Below are positions 19,172-28,471 of a DNA stretch of 35,187 nucleotides, one piece after another. The stretch comes from Streptococcus mitis. GTDB taxonomy: Bacteria > Bacillota > Bacilli > Lactobacillales > Streptococcaceae. The stretch spans positions 1 to 35,187 of the forward strand of contig NZ_JUQO01000199.1 in assembly GCF_001074635.1 (NCBI RefSeq), in the 5' to 3' direction. The notes under the pieces are model-generated. The model did not search any database. It was not told the DNA's origin and worked only from the letters and a program-made list of their open reading frames with translations. How positions within the stretch are numbered: the stretch's first letter is position 1; every line of letters starts with the position of its first letter. The translations under genes were made by a program, and so were the position numbers.

Positions 19172-19288
19172 GCTGGACAAAAACTCAATTTCAGGAGAAA
19201 ATGGAGTAAATCTTCCCACAATAAAACGCATAATATCAAGGTTTTGCACACCTGATATTATGCGTTTTTCTGATTTTAAAGATTTTTC
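19172..19288. repeat. Dispersed hairpin repeat, copy 1 (SPRITE-like), fucR terminator
   Basis: A perfect 16-bp stem AAAACGCATAATATCA (19223-19238) / TGATATTATGCGTTTT (19253-19268) is followed by T and C, so it can end plus-strand transcripts such as fucR. The preceding 50 bp (CTGGACAAAAACTCAATTTC onwards) is repeated at 28,345. From memory this resembles the pneumococcal SPRITE (terminator-like) family; the family name is not verified. Confidence 0.7.
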
Positions 19289-19321
19289 TCTTAGATCCGA
19301 TATTTCAAGAATTAAGTGACC

Positions 19322-19350
19322 TTGATGATCCAAATTTAATGTGGTATACT
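19322..19350 (+). promoter_or_regulatory. Promoter of toxin-like peptide, copy 1
   Basis: TTGATG (19322-19327), 17 bp, TATACT (19345-19350). The start would be near 19357, giving a leader of about 50 nt. The leader contains the palindrome ATCGGTTACCGAT (19360-19372) and a hairpin (TCCT...AGGA) overlapping the ribosome site AGGAGG. Confidence 0.8.
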
Positions 19351-19408
19351 ATTTTTGTCATCGGTTACCGATTACGTTCCTATGGGTTCGTGAGAGGAGG
19401 TGAAACTA

Positions 19409-19507
19409 ATGAGCCTTATCATAGAGCTCGCTCTTACTATTATAGCGGATGTTATAGCTGGAATTATCTTGTATTTCGTCTGCAGATGGCTAGATAGTAA
19501 GGAGTAG
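19409..19507 (+). CDS. Fst-like type I toxin peptide, copy 1 (32 aa)
   Basis: A 32-residue hydrophobic peptide starting MSLIIELALTIIADVIAGII, with one membrane helix (about 3-24) and a charged tail RWLDSKE. Size, helix and the WLD plus charged C-terminus resemble the Fst family of type I toxins (pAD1 par). AGGAGG lies 8 bases before the ATG, partly buried in a leader hairpin, as in Fst mRNAs. A second copy 343 bp downstream differs by 5 silent and 4 missense codons, which argues for coding selection. A convergent antisense gene lies just downstream. Toxicity is inferred from family and layout. Confidence 0.8.
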   Translation: MSLIIELALTIIADVIAGIILYFVCRWLDSKE

Positions 19508-19552
19508 ACCGAGTGACTAGCCTATCAACACCCGTTAAATCGCTAAGATACG

Positions 19553-19616
19553 TAAAAAAAGCCCTTAACTACGGCAATAGTTAGGGGCTTTGGTGTTCTA
19601 ATGAACCTTATCAATT
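19553..19616 (-). ncRNA. Antisense antitoxin RNA candidate, copy 1
   Basis: On the minus strand TTGAAA (19646-19651), 17 bp, TAGAAT (19623-19628) predicts a start near 19616. The RNA would be about 64 nt and ends in the shared hairpin with a 7-base T-run at 19554-19560. It reads through CTAATGAACCTTATCA (19598-19613), a direct repeat (15/16) of the toxin start region at 19406-19421. It can therefore pair with the toxin ribosome site region as well as with the terminator stem, exactly the RNA II logic of par. Confidence 0.72.
19558..19591. terminator. Bidirectional terminator shared by toxin and antitoxin RNAs, copy 1
   Basis: AAAGCCCTTAACTA / TAGTTAGGGGCTTT form a 14-bp stem with one wobble pair and a 6-base loop. 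A-run on the left and T-rich on the right, so it can end transcripts arriving from both sides. Confidence 0.88.
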
Positions 19617-19622
19617 AATTAT

Positions 19623-19651
19623 ATTCTAGCATATAAGCCCAGATATTTCAA
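19623..19651 (-). promoter_or_regulatory. Antitoxin RNA promoter, copy 1
   Basis: TTGAAA and TAGAAT at 17-bp spacing on the minus strand, closer to consensus than the toxin promoter. This is the usual relation when antitoxin RNA is in excess. Confidence 0.8.
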
Positions 19652-19664
19652 GCATTAGGCAAGA

Positions 19665-19693
19665 TTGATGATCTAAATTTAATGTGATATACT
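19665..19693 (+). promoter_or_regulatory. Promoter of toxin-like peptide, copy 2
   Basis: TTGATG (19665-19670), 17 bp, TATACT (19688-19693), identical in both boxes and spacing to copy 1. The leader palindrome ATCGGTTACCGAT is repeated. The ribosome-site hairpin TCCTT/AAGGA is stronger here (5 continuous pairs). Confidence 0.8.
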
Positions 19694-19751
19694 ATTTTTG
19701 TCATCGGTTACCGATTACGTTCCTTACGGTTCGTGAAAGGAGGTGAAACTA

Positions 19752-19850
19752 ATGAGCCTTATCCCAGAGCTCGCTCTTACTATTATAGCAGACGTCATAG
19801 CTGGAATCATCTTGTATTTCGTTTGCAAATGGCTAGATGGTAAGAAGTAG
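19752..19850 (+). CDS. Fst-like type I toxin peptide, copy 2 (32 aa)
   Basis: Tandem paralogue of the peptide at 19,409, starting MSLIPELALTIIADVIAGII with tail KWLDGKK. Differences from copy 1 are I5P, R26K, S30G and E32K plus five silent codon changes. A proline early in the membrane segment is usual in Fst-type toxins, so this copy may be the more typical. AGGAGG lies 8 bases upstream of the ATG. Cognate antisense RNA and terminator lie downstream as in copy 1. No other gene is in the module. Confidence 0.8.
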   Translation: MSLIPELALTIIADVIAGIILYFVCKWLDGKK

Positions 19851-19894
19851 ACCGACTGACTAGCCTATAAACACCCGTTAAATCTCTAAGATAC

Positions 19895-19959
19895 GTCAAA
19901 AAAGCCCTTAACTATGGCAGTAGTTAGGGGCTTTGGTGTTCTAATGAACCTTATCCATT
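19895..19959 (-). ncRNA. Antisense antitoxin RNA candidate, copy 2
   Basis: Promoter TTGAAA (19989-19994), 17 bp, TAGAAT (19966-19971); start near 19959; about 65 nt ending at the shared hairpin. It covers CTAATGAACCTTATCC (19941-19956), the direct repeat of this copy's toxin start region (19749-19764). The last base of the repeat is C here and A in copy 1, in both the toxin and the antisense part, so each RNA matches its own target best. Confidence 0.72.
19901..19934. terminator. Bidirectional terminator, copy 2
   Basis: The 14-bp stem AAAGCCCTTAACTA / TAGTTAGGGGCTTT is unchanged from copy 1 while the 6-base loop changes (CGGCAA to TGGCAG). Confidence 0.88.
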
Positions 19960-19965
19960 AAAATC

Positions 19966-19994
19966 ATTCTAACATACAGGCCCCGATATTTCAA
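19966..19994 (-). promoter_or_regulatory. Antitoxin RNA promoter, copy 2
   Basis: TTGAAA and TAGAAT with 17-bp spacing on the minus strand. The spacer has diverged from copy 1 but both boxes are identical. Confidence 0.8.
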
Positions 19995-20061
19995 GAGTTT
20001 TATTTATTGTTTAAAGTTCTGAAAGGTCTATAATGAAGTTAGCCATCTAATATCTAAAAAC

Positions 20062-20085
20062 CGACTAGCTCTTATGAACTAGTCG
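20062..20085 (-). terminator. adc operon terminator
   Basis: CGACTAGCTC / GAACTAGTCG, a 10-bp stem (one wobble pair) with a 4-base loop, followed on the minus strand by GGTTTTTAG. It lies 8 bp after the adcA stop. Confidence 0.85.
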
Positions 20086-20093
20086 ATTTCTCA

Positions 20094-21599
20094 TCAATGC
20101 GCCAACATTTCTTGGGCGATTTCTTGTCCAGATAGGTTATCTGGGTAATAGGTTGGCCAATTATCCATTTCTTCAAAGAGGGCTTCTTGGCTTGTGCCTC
20201 CAAAGAAAATATGGAAATGTTCTGCCTTAACTGGGGCGATATTGTGGTCACTAAACTGAACATACTTGAACTGTCCAGCATCAGCATCTGTGGCTTCAAA
20301 GAGGAAGCGCACGCCACGATTGCCTTTCTTGTAAGTTAAGATTTTCTTACCAACATACTTGTAGGTGAATTTCTTACTTTGTCCACCTTGAACAAATTCC
20401 ATAGTGTTATCAGTGATATTAATCTTAGTCACATCTGTCTGATAGCCTTTTGTATAGTAGGCCTTGTACTCAGCTTGAGTCATCTTACCAGTCAACTTAG
20501 CCTTGTAGTCAAAGACCTGATCAAAAGTTCCATCTTCAAGGAAAGGATAAACTGATTGCCAATTGCCTGAATAGTCACTCAAGGTGCGGTCCTTGACAGC
20601 TGCATCCTCAAAGTAACCATTTTGGACTGTCTTGGTATCCTCTGCCTTTTCAGGCTCAATTGCTGGGCCTTCTTGGTCCGTTGTTTGTTTCAGAGCCTTG
20701 AGGTTTTTCTCCATGATAGAGATGTAATTTTCTCCAGCCTTGGTGTCCTCTTCTGTCAGACTTTCTAAAGGATTAAGGACATCTGTTTTGACACCTGCCT
20801 CTTTTGAAAGTGTGTTAGCAAGGGCTTGTGAGGCATTTTCTTCAAAGTAGATATAGGCGATTTTATTTTTCTTTACGTACTCTGTCAATTCTGCCAGACG
20901 AGCAGCTGATGGTTCTGCATCTGGAGAAAGGCCTGAGATTGCGACTTGTTTGAGTCCATAGTCCAAGGCAAGATAGTTAAAGGCTGCGTGCTGAGTCACA
21001 AAGCTCTTTTGTTTGGCTTGAGACAAGCCTTCTGCATAAGCCTTATCCAAGGCTTGCAATTTTTCGATATAAGCAGCTGCATTCTTCTCAAAGGTCTCTT
21101 TTTTATCAGGATAATCTGCTGACAAGCTGTCACGGATGTGCTCTACTAGTTTAATGGCACGGACTGGTGATAACCAAACATGGGGGTCAAACTCATGGTG
21201 ATGGCCTTCTTCGCCATGGTCATGGTCTCCCTCTTCTTCCTCACCACCTGGCAAGAGCAACATATCGCCTGTCGCCTTGATGCTTTTCACTTTTTTCTTA
21301 TCCAAAGTATCTAGCAATTTAGGGACCCATGTTTCCATGTTTTCATTTTCATACACGAAGGTATCTGCATCTTGGATTTTAGCAACTGCCTTGGCAGAAG
21401 GTTCATATTCATGGGGTTCTGTCCCAGCACCGATGAGGAGTTCCACATTAGCAGTATCTCCTGCGACTTGCTTGGTAAATTCATAGACAGGGTAAAAGGT
21501 TGTCACAATATTTAGTTTGCCATCTGCCTGCTTTTGATTGGAACAAGCCACTAAAAACAAGGCACATAGACTGGCTAGTAATAAGCTAATTTTTTTCAC
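20094..21599 (-). CDS. adcA: Zinc-binding lipoprotein AdcA with ZinT domain
   Basis: A 501-residue zinc-binding lipoprotein that captures Zn(II) for the AdcBC transporter. Signal peptide with lipobox LVAC (lipidated C19). The N-terminal ZnuA-type domain carries the expected ligands H63 (EPHEYEPS), H140 (FDPHVWLSP), H204 (QHAAFNY) and E279. A His/Glu-rich flexible loop sits at 120-136 (GDHDHGEEGHHHE). From about 325 a ZinT domain is fused (GYFEDAAVKDRTLSDYSGNW ... EHFHIFFGG), which gives a second zinc site. The fusion is normal for streptococcal AdcA. Last gene of adcRCBA, 9 bp after adcB, followed by a terminator. Confidence 0.97.
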   Translation of the reverse strand: MKKISLLLASLCALFLVACSNQKQADGKLNIVTTFYPVYEFTKQVAGDTANVELLIGAGTEPHEYEPSAKAVAKIQDADTFVYENENMETWVPKLLDTLDKKKVKSIKATGDMLLLPGGEEEEGDHDHGEEGHHHEFDPHVWLSPVRAIKLVEHIRDSLSADYPDKKETFEKNAAAYIEKLQALDKAYAEGLSQAKQKSFVTQHAAFNYLALDYGLKQVAISGLSPDAEPSAARLAELTEYVKKNKIAYIYFEENASQALANTLSKEAGVKTDVLNPLESLTEEDTKAGENYISIMEKNLKALKQTTDQEGPAIEPEKAEDTKTVQNGYFEDAAVKDRTLSDYSGNWQSVYPFLEDGTFDQVFDYKAKLTGKMTQAEYKAYYTKGYQTDVTKINITDNTMEFVQGGQSKKFTYKYVGKKILTYKKGNRGVRFLFEATDADAGQFKYVQFSDHNIAPVKAEHFHIFFGGTSQEALFEEMDNWPTYYPDNLSGQEIAQEMLAH

Positions 21600-21608
21600 G
21601 TTAGTCTC

Positions 21609-22415
21609 CTATTTGATAAAACGTCTTACTAAACTAATTAGCAAGAAAACAGTTACAAAAATAATAGTAATACTTGCACTTGCAGGTGTTTCTGCATAGT
21701 AGGAAATGTAAAGTCCTGCCACCATTCCCAAAAATCCAATCGCACTGGCAAGCAGCACAACCGATTTAAAGTTTTTCCCCAGACGCAGGGCAATACTCGC
21801 TGGCAAGACCATAATGGTCGATACCAGAAGAGCTCCCGCAGCTGGAATCATAAGGGCAATGGCCACCCCCGTCACCATGTTAAAAAGAATGGACATGGTA
21901 CGAACTGGCAAGCCATCCACAAAGGCCGTATCCTCATCAAAGGTCAGGATATACATTGGACGAAGGAAGAGGAAGGTCAAAATCAAGACAACCGCTGCAA
22001 TGACAAAGAGGGAAATGACCTGTTCTTCACTAATAGTCACGATTGAACCAAAAAGATACTGGTCCAAACTCATAGAACTTGAACTTTTACCCTTGCTCAT
22101 GACAATCAGAGAAACAGCCAGACCCGTTGACATGAGGATTGCTGTCCCGATTTCCATAAAGCTCTTATAAACCGTACGGAGATACTCCAGAAAGACCGCC
22201 GCAATCAAGACAATGGCAATCGTAGAAACTGTCGGAGAAATCCCCAAAACCAACCCAAAGGCTACACCCGAAAGTGAGACGTGACTAAGAGTATCACTCA
22301 TCAAACTCTGACGGCGCAAGATAAGGAAGGTCCCCAATACTGGCGAGAAAAGACTCATGGCAATAACGGCCAGAAAGGCACGTTGCATAAAGTCATAAGA
22401 TAACAAACTAAGCAT
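21609..22415 (-). CDS. adcB: Zinc ABC transporter permease
   Basis: A 268-residue membrane permease of the ABC-3 (ZnuB) family, several hydrophobic helices throughout, with [20 protein letters not shown] as the conserved family stretch. The start MLSLLSYDF at 22415 has AGGAGG 6 bases upstream and overlaps the end of adcC by 8 bp, implying coupled translation. Longer in-frame starts lie within adcC and lack a ribosome site. Works with AdcC and the lipoprotein AdcA. Confidence 0.96.
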   Translation of the reverse strand: MLSLLSYDFMQRAFLAVIAMSLFSPVLGTFLILRRQSLMSDTLSHVSLSGVAFGLVLGISPTVSTIAIVLIAAVFLEYLRTVYKSFMEIGTAILMSTGLAVSLIVMSKGKSSSSMSLDQYLFGSIVTISEEQVISLFVIAAVVLILTFLFLRPMYILTFDEDTAFVDGLPVRTMSILFNMVTGVAIALMIPAAGALLVSTIMVLPASIALRLGKNFKSVVLLASAIGFLGMVAGLYISYYAETPASASITIIFVTVFLLISLVRRFIK

Positions 22416-23112
22416 GGCCCACCTCCTGATCATTCTCATGGACGTTGAAACAACGCCATGGCGAGTCTTGGTTACGGACTAGATGGATATTGCGGTCCGC
22501 ATAGTCCTTAACTTCTTCAGGGTCATGGGTAATCATCAAAACAGCCTTACCATGATGATGGGCGCTGTGGTGCATGAGTTCGTAAAATTCATTTTTACTT
22601 CCTGCATCCATCCCCGTTGTCGGCTCATCTAGGATAAATACATCTGGGTCAGAAGCAAACATACGCGCAATCACCGCTCGTTGCTTTTGTCCTCCAGATA
22701 GAGACCCCAAGCGTTTGTCTCGGTGTTCCCACATACCAACTGAGTCCAAACTAGCCTTGATATGCTCCTCATCATGAGCATTCAAACGACGGAACCAACC
22801 TTTTCGCGGATAGCGACCCGACTTGACAAACTCATAAACCGTACTTGGAAAACCAGCATTAAAACTGGCAATCTGTTGAGGAAGGTAGGCTATTCTCAAT
22901 TTCTTACCCTGCGTATTTGTCTTTGAAATAGTTACCTTACCAATGCGTGGTTGGAGAATTCCAAGACTGGCCTTGATGAGTGTCGTTTTAGCCGCTCCAT
23001 TTTCCCCAGTCAAGGTAACAAATTCCCCACTATCAACACTATAATTGATATGTTCAAGAACAGGCTCCTTATCATAATAGAAGGATAAATCCTCTACCGT
23101 AATGTATCTCAT
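22408..23112 (-). CDS. adcC: Zinc ABC transporter ATP-binding protein
   Basis: A 234-residue ABC ATPase that powers zinc import. Walker A is GENGAAKTT at 36-44, with Ala where most ABC proteins have the last Gly; the same variant is found in other ZnuC-type ATPases. The signature LSGGQKQR is at 138-145, Walker B ILDEPT at 160-165, and MITHDPEE is the H-loop. The C-terminus is His-containing ([13 protein letters not shown]). It overlaps adcR by one base at its start. Confidence 0.97.
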   Translation of the reverse strand: MRYITVEDLSFYYDKEPVLEHINYSVDSGEFVTLTGENGAAKTTLIKASLGILQPRIGKVTISKTNTQGKKLRIAYLPQQIASFNAGFPSTVYEFVKSGRYPRKGWFRRLNAHDEEHIKASLDSVGMWEHRDKRLGSLSGGQKQRAVIARMFASDPDVFILDEPTTGMDAGSKNEFYELMHHSAHHHGKAVLMITHDPEEVKDYADRNIHLVRNQDSPWRCFNVHENDQEVGHA

Positions 23113-23552
23113 TATTTGATTTCTCCTACTAAAGCAGTCAAAAACCGCTGAATCACTTTTTGTTCATTTGGAGTAAACTGAGTCGCCACTTGTTCATAGG
23201 TTAAAAGCGTATGCTCATGGTGATGGTGGTGCTCCTCAGCGATTGGACGAGCCAAATCAGTCAACTGATAAAAAATCACACGCGCATCTTTAGGATCTTT
23301 AGATGTTTCCAACATCCCTTCCTTGACCAAAGACTTAATGGCCTTGGTAACTGCTGCCTGACTGACATTGAGGCGACGGGCCAATTCTGAATTTGTTAAA
23401 GATTCCTCTGACAAGAGCATGAGGATATGCTCCTGGGTATTGGTCAGAGCCACCTCGCTAGTGCAATGACCTATTAGGATTTCATGTTGGTTTTCCGCCT
23501 GTAAAATCACCTCATTCAAAAAGCCATCGATATCCTTCGCTAGCTGTCTCAT
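23112..23552 (-). CDS. adcR: Zinc-responsive MarR-family repressor
   Basis: A 146-residue MarR-type winged-helix repressor that, with bound Zn(II), blocks the adc operon and other zinc-uptake genes. The wHTH includes [20 protein letters not shown] and the wing [15 protein letters not shown]. The metal region has the HHHHEH cluster around residue 108-113, and C30 and E24 ([13 protein letters not shown]) are in the N-terminal part. The start at 23552 ([10 protein letters not shown]) has GGAGT at the right distance; a longer frame to 23612 lacks one. First gene of the operon, with the operator at its own promoter. Confidence 0.96.
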   Translation of the reverse strand: MRQLAKDIDGFLNEVILQAENQHEILIGHCTSEVALTNTQEHILMLLSEESLTNSELARRLNVSQAAVTKAIKSLVKEGMLETSKDPKDARVIFYQLTDLARPIAEEHHHHHEHTLLTYEQVATQFTPNEQKVIQRFLTALVGEIK

Positions 23553-23616
23553 ATCTGACTCCTTTCCTTTTGGACTTCTCTTTTTTAAGAGAAAAATACT
23601 ATTCTTTGACATTTTA

Positions 23617-23628
23617 TTTACCAGTTAA
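23617..23628. promoter_or_regulatory. AdcR operator
   Basis: TTTACCAGTTAA (reverse TTAACTGGTAAA) matches the AdcR consensus TTAACYRGTTAA at 11 of 12 positions. It abuts the -10 box of the adcR promoter, so AdcR-Zn would block transcription directly. Confidence 0.85.
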
Positions 23629-23655
23629 TTATATCACAACCAAAAAAAGAGTCAA
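23628..23655 (-). promoter_or_regulatory. adcRCBA promoter
   Basis: On the minus strand TTGACT (23650-23655), 16 bp, TATAAT (23628-23633). The -35 box lies within the left arm of the dlt terminator hairpin. Confidence 0.8.
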
Positions 23656-23692
23656 GAAAAAACGTGAAAACCAGTTTCATTCTTGAACTCTT
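23647..23692 (-). terminator. dlt operon terminator
   Basis: AAGAGTCAAGAA (23647-23658) pairs with TTCTTGAACTCTT (23680-23692) with one bulge, about 21-base loop. On the minus strand the hairpin is followed by a run of seven T (CTCTTTTTTTGG). It ends dltD transcripts and overlaps the adcR promoter. Confidence 0.75.
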
Positions 23693-23704
23693 CCATATTA
23701 TTAT

Positions 23705-25208
<1,504 letters not shown>

Positions 25209-25218
25209 TTATTTCCTT

Positions 25219-26463
25219 TTATTTTTTAAACCATAGATCATTCAAGAATCCAGAAAAGATTAAGAATGACAGCATGACGACATGGAAGGTGACAACCATG
25301 CCAAGCAACTGAATCCAGCGATTCTCAGGTAGAGCAGGCTTCCCTGCTTTTTTCCGCTCCTTATTGAGCGTTTTTTTCTTACGAATCCAAGCGTCATTGA
25401 TAACCAGTCCAATCCCATGAAAGAGTCCATAGGCGATGTAATACCAGGTCACACCGTGCCAAAATCCCATGATTAGCATATTGACAACGTAGGCCACACT
25501 TGAGGTTACATTACGATTTTTAAAGACCTTCTTTCTGGTCAACACCATCACCATTCGCATAAAGACAAAGTCACGGAACCAGAAAGAGAGACTCATATGC
25601 CAGCGATTCCAAAATTCCTTTAAATCCCTTGATAAAAAGGGTTTGTTAAAGTTGATAGGGCTACGAATTCCCATCAAATTTGAAATGGCTAAGGCAAACA
25701 TAGAGTAACCTGCAAAGTCAAAGAAAAGTTCCAGACCAAAGGTATACATGACTGCCAAGGCATAGAGATTAAAGAAGCCACCTGACTGCAAGGCTAGATT
25801 CTTCAGAGGAGGCAACAAGGTCTCTCCTAAAACATGAGCTAGGATAAACTTATACAAAAATCCCCACATGATATAGCGAACAGATTCTTCCAGCATATCC
25901 ATCAACTCATCTTGCTCAGGAATGGTCTGATAATTTTCATTAAATCGCTTAAAGCGATCGATTGGACCACTTGAAAAAGTCGGCATGAAGAGAAGGAAAC
26001 GGAGGAATTCCCAGAGGGTAAAATCCTTAATCACTCCATCTCTCAGCTCGATGATAATCCCAACCGAACGAAAGGTCAGATAAGAAATTCCCAAAAATCC
26101 AAGCAAAGACTGCGTTCCATTGATAGCTGGCTGCACCTTGACAAAGATAATCGGAAGGAGTGACAGAAAACTAACTAGGTAGAAAACCCACTTGCCATCC
26201 TTACTTTTTCGATAATGCTTGTAGAAGAGTACGAGCAATATTTCCCAGCAAAGGTAAATACCCAAGGCAGCCAATTGATTGGTCTTCCCACCTACCCACA
26301 TGGTGACAATAAAGAAGAGACTAACCAGCACTTCATACCAGGCAAAGCGTTTCTTGAAAAAGAGGCCGATAAAGATGGGCAAGGTTGCAGCAATCACATA
26401 GACAAAATACTGAGGATTGCCGTATGGCTCTAAATGAGGAAGCTGTTGAAAGAACTCCATCAT
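25219..26463 (-). CDS. dltB: MBOAT-family D-alanyl transferase DltB
   Basis: A 414-residue polytopic membrane O-acyltransferase that takes D-alanine from DltC across the membrane. The conserved MBOAT histidines are H289 ([18 protein letters not shown]) and H336 ([18 protein letters not shown]). Many hydrophobic segments, a normal family length. The start overlaps the dltA stop by 4 bp (ATGA), so translation is coupled. Confidence 0.96.
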   Translation of the reverse strand: MMEFFQQLPHLEPYGNPQYFVYVIAATLPIFIGLFFKKRFAWYEVLVSLFFIVTMWVGGKTNQLAALGIYLCWEILLVLFYKHYRKSKDGKWVFYLVSFLSLLPIIFVKVQPAINGTQSLLGFLGISYLTFRSVGIIIELRDGVIKDFTLWEFLRFLLFMPTFSSGPIDRFKRFNENYQTIPEQDELMDMLEESVRYIMWGFLYKFILAHVLGETLLPPLKNLALQSGGFFNLYALAVMYTFGLELFFDFAGYSMFALAISNLMGIRSPINFNKPFLSRDLKEFWNRWHMSLSFWFRDFVFMRMVMVLTRKKVFKNRNVTSSVAYVVNMLIMGFWHGVTWYYIAYGLFHGIGLVINDAWIRKKKTLNKERKKAGKPALPENRWIQLLGMVVTFHVVMLSFLIFSGFLNDLWFKK

Positions 26464-28010
26464 CTCTTATTCACCTCGTTAATCAATCCTTTGATATCAA
26501 TTTTTCCATTTGGAGTCAGTGGCAAACTATCTCGATAAAGGAATTTAGACGGCATCATATAGGACATCATGATGTCTGTCAAATCTTCCTTGATGGCCTT
26601 AGTAATATCGATATCACGCTCAAACTGCTCACGAACACCGTCTTTTAAGATGACATAAGCCAGTAGATTTTGTACCTTGTGGTCCTTGTTATAACGCGGT
26701 ACTGCGACAGCAGACTTGATATAGCGAGACTTATTAAGATTTTGAGAGACATCTTCTAACTCAATGCGGTAACCGTTGAACTTAATCTGGAAGTCCATGC
26801 GTCCGCCGTAGAGAAGCAAGCCTTCATCTGTCATAGTTCCCACATCTCCTGTATGGTAGGCTGGCAGACCTTCAAACTCAAAGAAGGCTTCTGCCGTTTT
26901 TTCAGGATTGTTCATATAACCTTTTGAAACAGCTGGCCCAGAAACAATGATTTCTCCCTGTTCGCCATTTGGCAGTTTATTTCCTTCCTCGTCAATGATA
27001 AAGGTTGGAGAATCAGCCTTGGTATAGCCAATTGGTAGGCGCTTGAGAGTCGCTAGCATTTCGTCTGTCACAGCAACTGCTGACAGGGCCACTGTCGCTT
27101 CTGTTGGACCGTAGGCATTGATAATACGGGCTTTTGGGAAACGCTCGCGTAGTTTTTGAGCTGTTTTAACCGTCAATTCTTCTCCATCAAAGTAGAAATG
27201 CGTGATTCCAGGCATTTTCTCACTATTAAAGTCTTCTGACAACATGGCCATATCCGCAAAAGAAGGCGTTGATGTCCAGATAGCGATTGGCAATGAAAAG
27301 ATGGTCGCAAAGAGTTGCTTAAAATCCTGAGTAATGGCTGAAGGAAGAGCGAAAAGCGTACCACCCAGTGCCAAGGTCGGTGCCCAGTACATGACAGACA
27401 GGTCAAAAGAATAAGGTGGCTGAGCCAGCATTTGTGGACGACTTGGCGTCGCAAATTCCTTGTCCGTAATCATCCAATTGGTAAAGCTGAGGAGGTTATC
27501 ATGGGAAATCTGCACTCCCTTAGGCTTACCAGTTGTACCAGAAGTAAAGATGATGTAGTAATTATCATCGCCCTTGACTGGATGTGTGATTTCATAGTTA
27601 TTCCCTTGAGCAAAGACTTCTTGAACCTGAGCTAGAGTCATCATCGGTGTAGAAACCTGCTCCAATGGAAAGTCTGAGATGGCAATAATCAAACTTGGCT
27701 CCGCTACTTCTAAAATAGCTGAAACTCGCTCCAAGGCCGAATGGCTATCAATTGGAATGTAGGCGTGGCCTGACTTAGTCAGCGCTACAAAAGTTGCCAA
27801 CATTTCATATTCTTGGCCACCAAAAACAACCACCGGAGACTTCTCAGGCAAGCCTAGTTGGTCAATGGCTGCAGCCAAACTATCCGAATCAGCCTTCAAA
27901 TCGCCATAAGTGTGTTCCTGCCCCAAAACATTATAAACAGGATAGCTAGGCTGTGTCTGAGCAAAATGCTCAATGGTTTCAATCATATCTGCTATTGGTT
28001 TATTTGACAC
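26460..28010 (-). CDS. dltA: D-alanine:DltC ligase
   Basis: A 516-residue adenylating enzyme that activates D-alanine with ATP and loads it on DltC. The ATP loop [14 protein letters not shown] is at 152-165, [11 protein letters not shown] is the A5 motif, [21 protein letters not shown]7/A8, and the catalytic lysine is K503 in [11 protein letters not shown]. The start codon is GTG, with AAGGAG about 10 bases upstream. It follows dltX by 20 bp. Confidence 0.97.
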   Translation of the reverse strand: MSNKPIADMIETIEHFAQTQPSYPVYNVLGQEHTYGDLKADSDSLAAAIDQLGLPEKSPVVVFGGQEYEMLATFVALTKSGHAYIPIDSHSALERVSAILEVAEPSLIIAISDFPLEQVSTPMMTLAQVQEVFAQGNNYEITHPVKGDDNYYIIFTSGTTGKPKGVQISHDNLLSFTNWMITDKEFATPSRPQMLAQPPYSFDLSVMYWAPTLALGGTLFALPSAITQDFKQLFATIFSLPIAIWTSTPSFADMAMLSEDFNSEKMPGITHFYFDGEELTVKTAQKLRERFPKARIINAYGPTEATVALSAVAVTDEMLATLKRLPIGYTKADSPTFIIDEEGNKLPNGEQGEIIVSGPAVSKGYMNNPEKTAEAFFEFEGLPAYHTGDVGTMTDEGLLLYGGRMDFQIKFNGYRIELEDVSQNLNKSRYIKSAVAVPRYNKDHKVQNLLAYVILKDGVREQFERDIDITKAIKEDLTDIMMSYMMPSKFLYRDSLPLTPNGKIDIKGLINEVNKR

Positions 28011-28030
28011 AATAGGGATTCTCCTTCAAG

Positions 28031-28162
28031 TTAAAATTCATTATAGATAAAGCTTCCTTGACCCTGACCAAGATAGCTAAAGAAGTAAAGCAGCCCCAGA
28101 AAGATAAGAAAATACAAGGCTGTCCGACCAAGAAAGAGGTACAATTCTTTTCTCTGTTTCAT
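28031..28162 (-). CDS. dltX: DltX, small membrane protein of the dlt operon
   Basis: A 43-residue protein beginning MKQRKELYLFLGRTALYFLI and ending GSFIYNEF. A single membrane helix (about 12-31) and the C-terminal FIYNEF tail are diagnostic of DltX, the short first gene of many dlt operons, whose C-terminus takes part in D-alanine transfer. There is no strong ribosome site before the ATG; a TTG one codon earlier is an alternative start. It lies 20 bp before dltA and downstream of the operon promoter. Confidence 0.9.
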   Translation of the reverse strand: MKQRKELYLFLGRTALYFLIFLGLLYFFSYLGQGQGSFIYNEF

Positions 28163-28231
28163 CAAGAAAAACCATTCATTTCTGTAATTTTTGCTAAATA
28201 AGATGAACTCTTACTATAGTATTTTTCCACT

Positions 28232-28261
28232 ATTGTACCACTTTCTAGGGTAATTTTTCAA
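28232..28261 (-). promoter_or_regulatory. dlt operon promoter
   Basis: On the minus strand TTGAAA (28256-28261), 18 bp, TACAAT (28232-28237), about 70 bp before dltX. Seen by consensus only. Confidence 0.6.
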
Positions 28262-28286
28262 TTGTTTGCCGTAGATTTTCAGTAGA

Positions 28287-28303
28287 TTTCAGTTTATTTT
28301 AAG
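28287..28303 (+). promoter_or_regulatory. Possible CiaR-type direct repeat upstream of dlt
   Basis: TTTCAG-TTTAT-TTTAAG resembles the CiaR target TTTAAG-N5-TTTAAG with one mismatch, placed about 26 bp upstream of the dlt -35 box. The match is short and unproven. Confidence 0.35.
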
Positions 28304-28342
28304 GATTATGCGGTTTTTCTATGTATATTTCAAATAGAGTGA

Positions 28343-28460
28343 TCCTGGGCAAAAACTCAATTTCAGTAGAAAATGAAGAGAATCTTTCCATAATAAAACG
28401 CACAATATCAAGTTTTTCAACACCTGATACTATGCGCTTTTCTAATTTTTCAAGACTTTT
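28343..28460. repeat. Dispersed hairpin repeat, copy 2 (SPRITE-like), exporter terminator
   Basis: Homologous to the repeat at 19,172 over about 115 bp. Arms AAAACGCACAATATCA (28395-28410) and TGATACTATGCGCTTT (28425-28440) pair at 13 of 16 positions. On the minus strand the hairpin is followed by GCGTTTTATT, so it can terminate the exporter gene that ends at 28472. Confidence 0.7.
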
Positions 28461-28471
28461 TAACCAGTCTC

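Noticed and set aside
19137-19333. Two ~60-codon frames on both strands
   Set aside because: They lie wholly in the hairpin repeat and module edge, mirror each other through the inverted repeat, and lack a ribosome site.
22408-22439. Longer adcB start at 22439
   Set aside because: It would overlap adcC by 32 bp without a ribosome site; ATG 22415 has AGGAGG at 6 bases.
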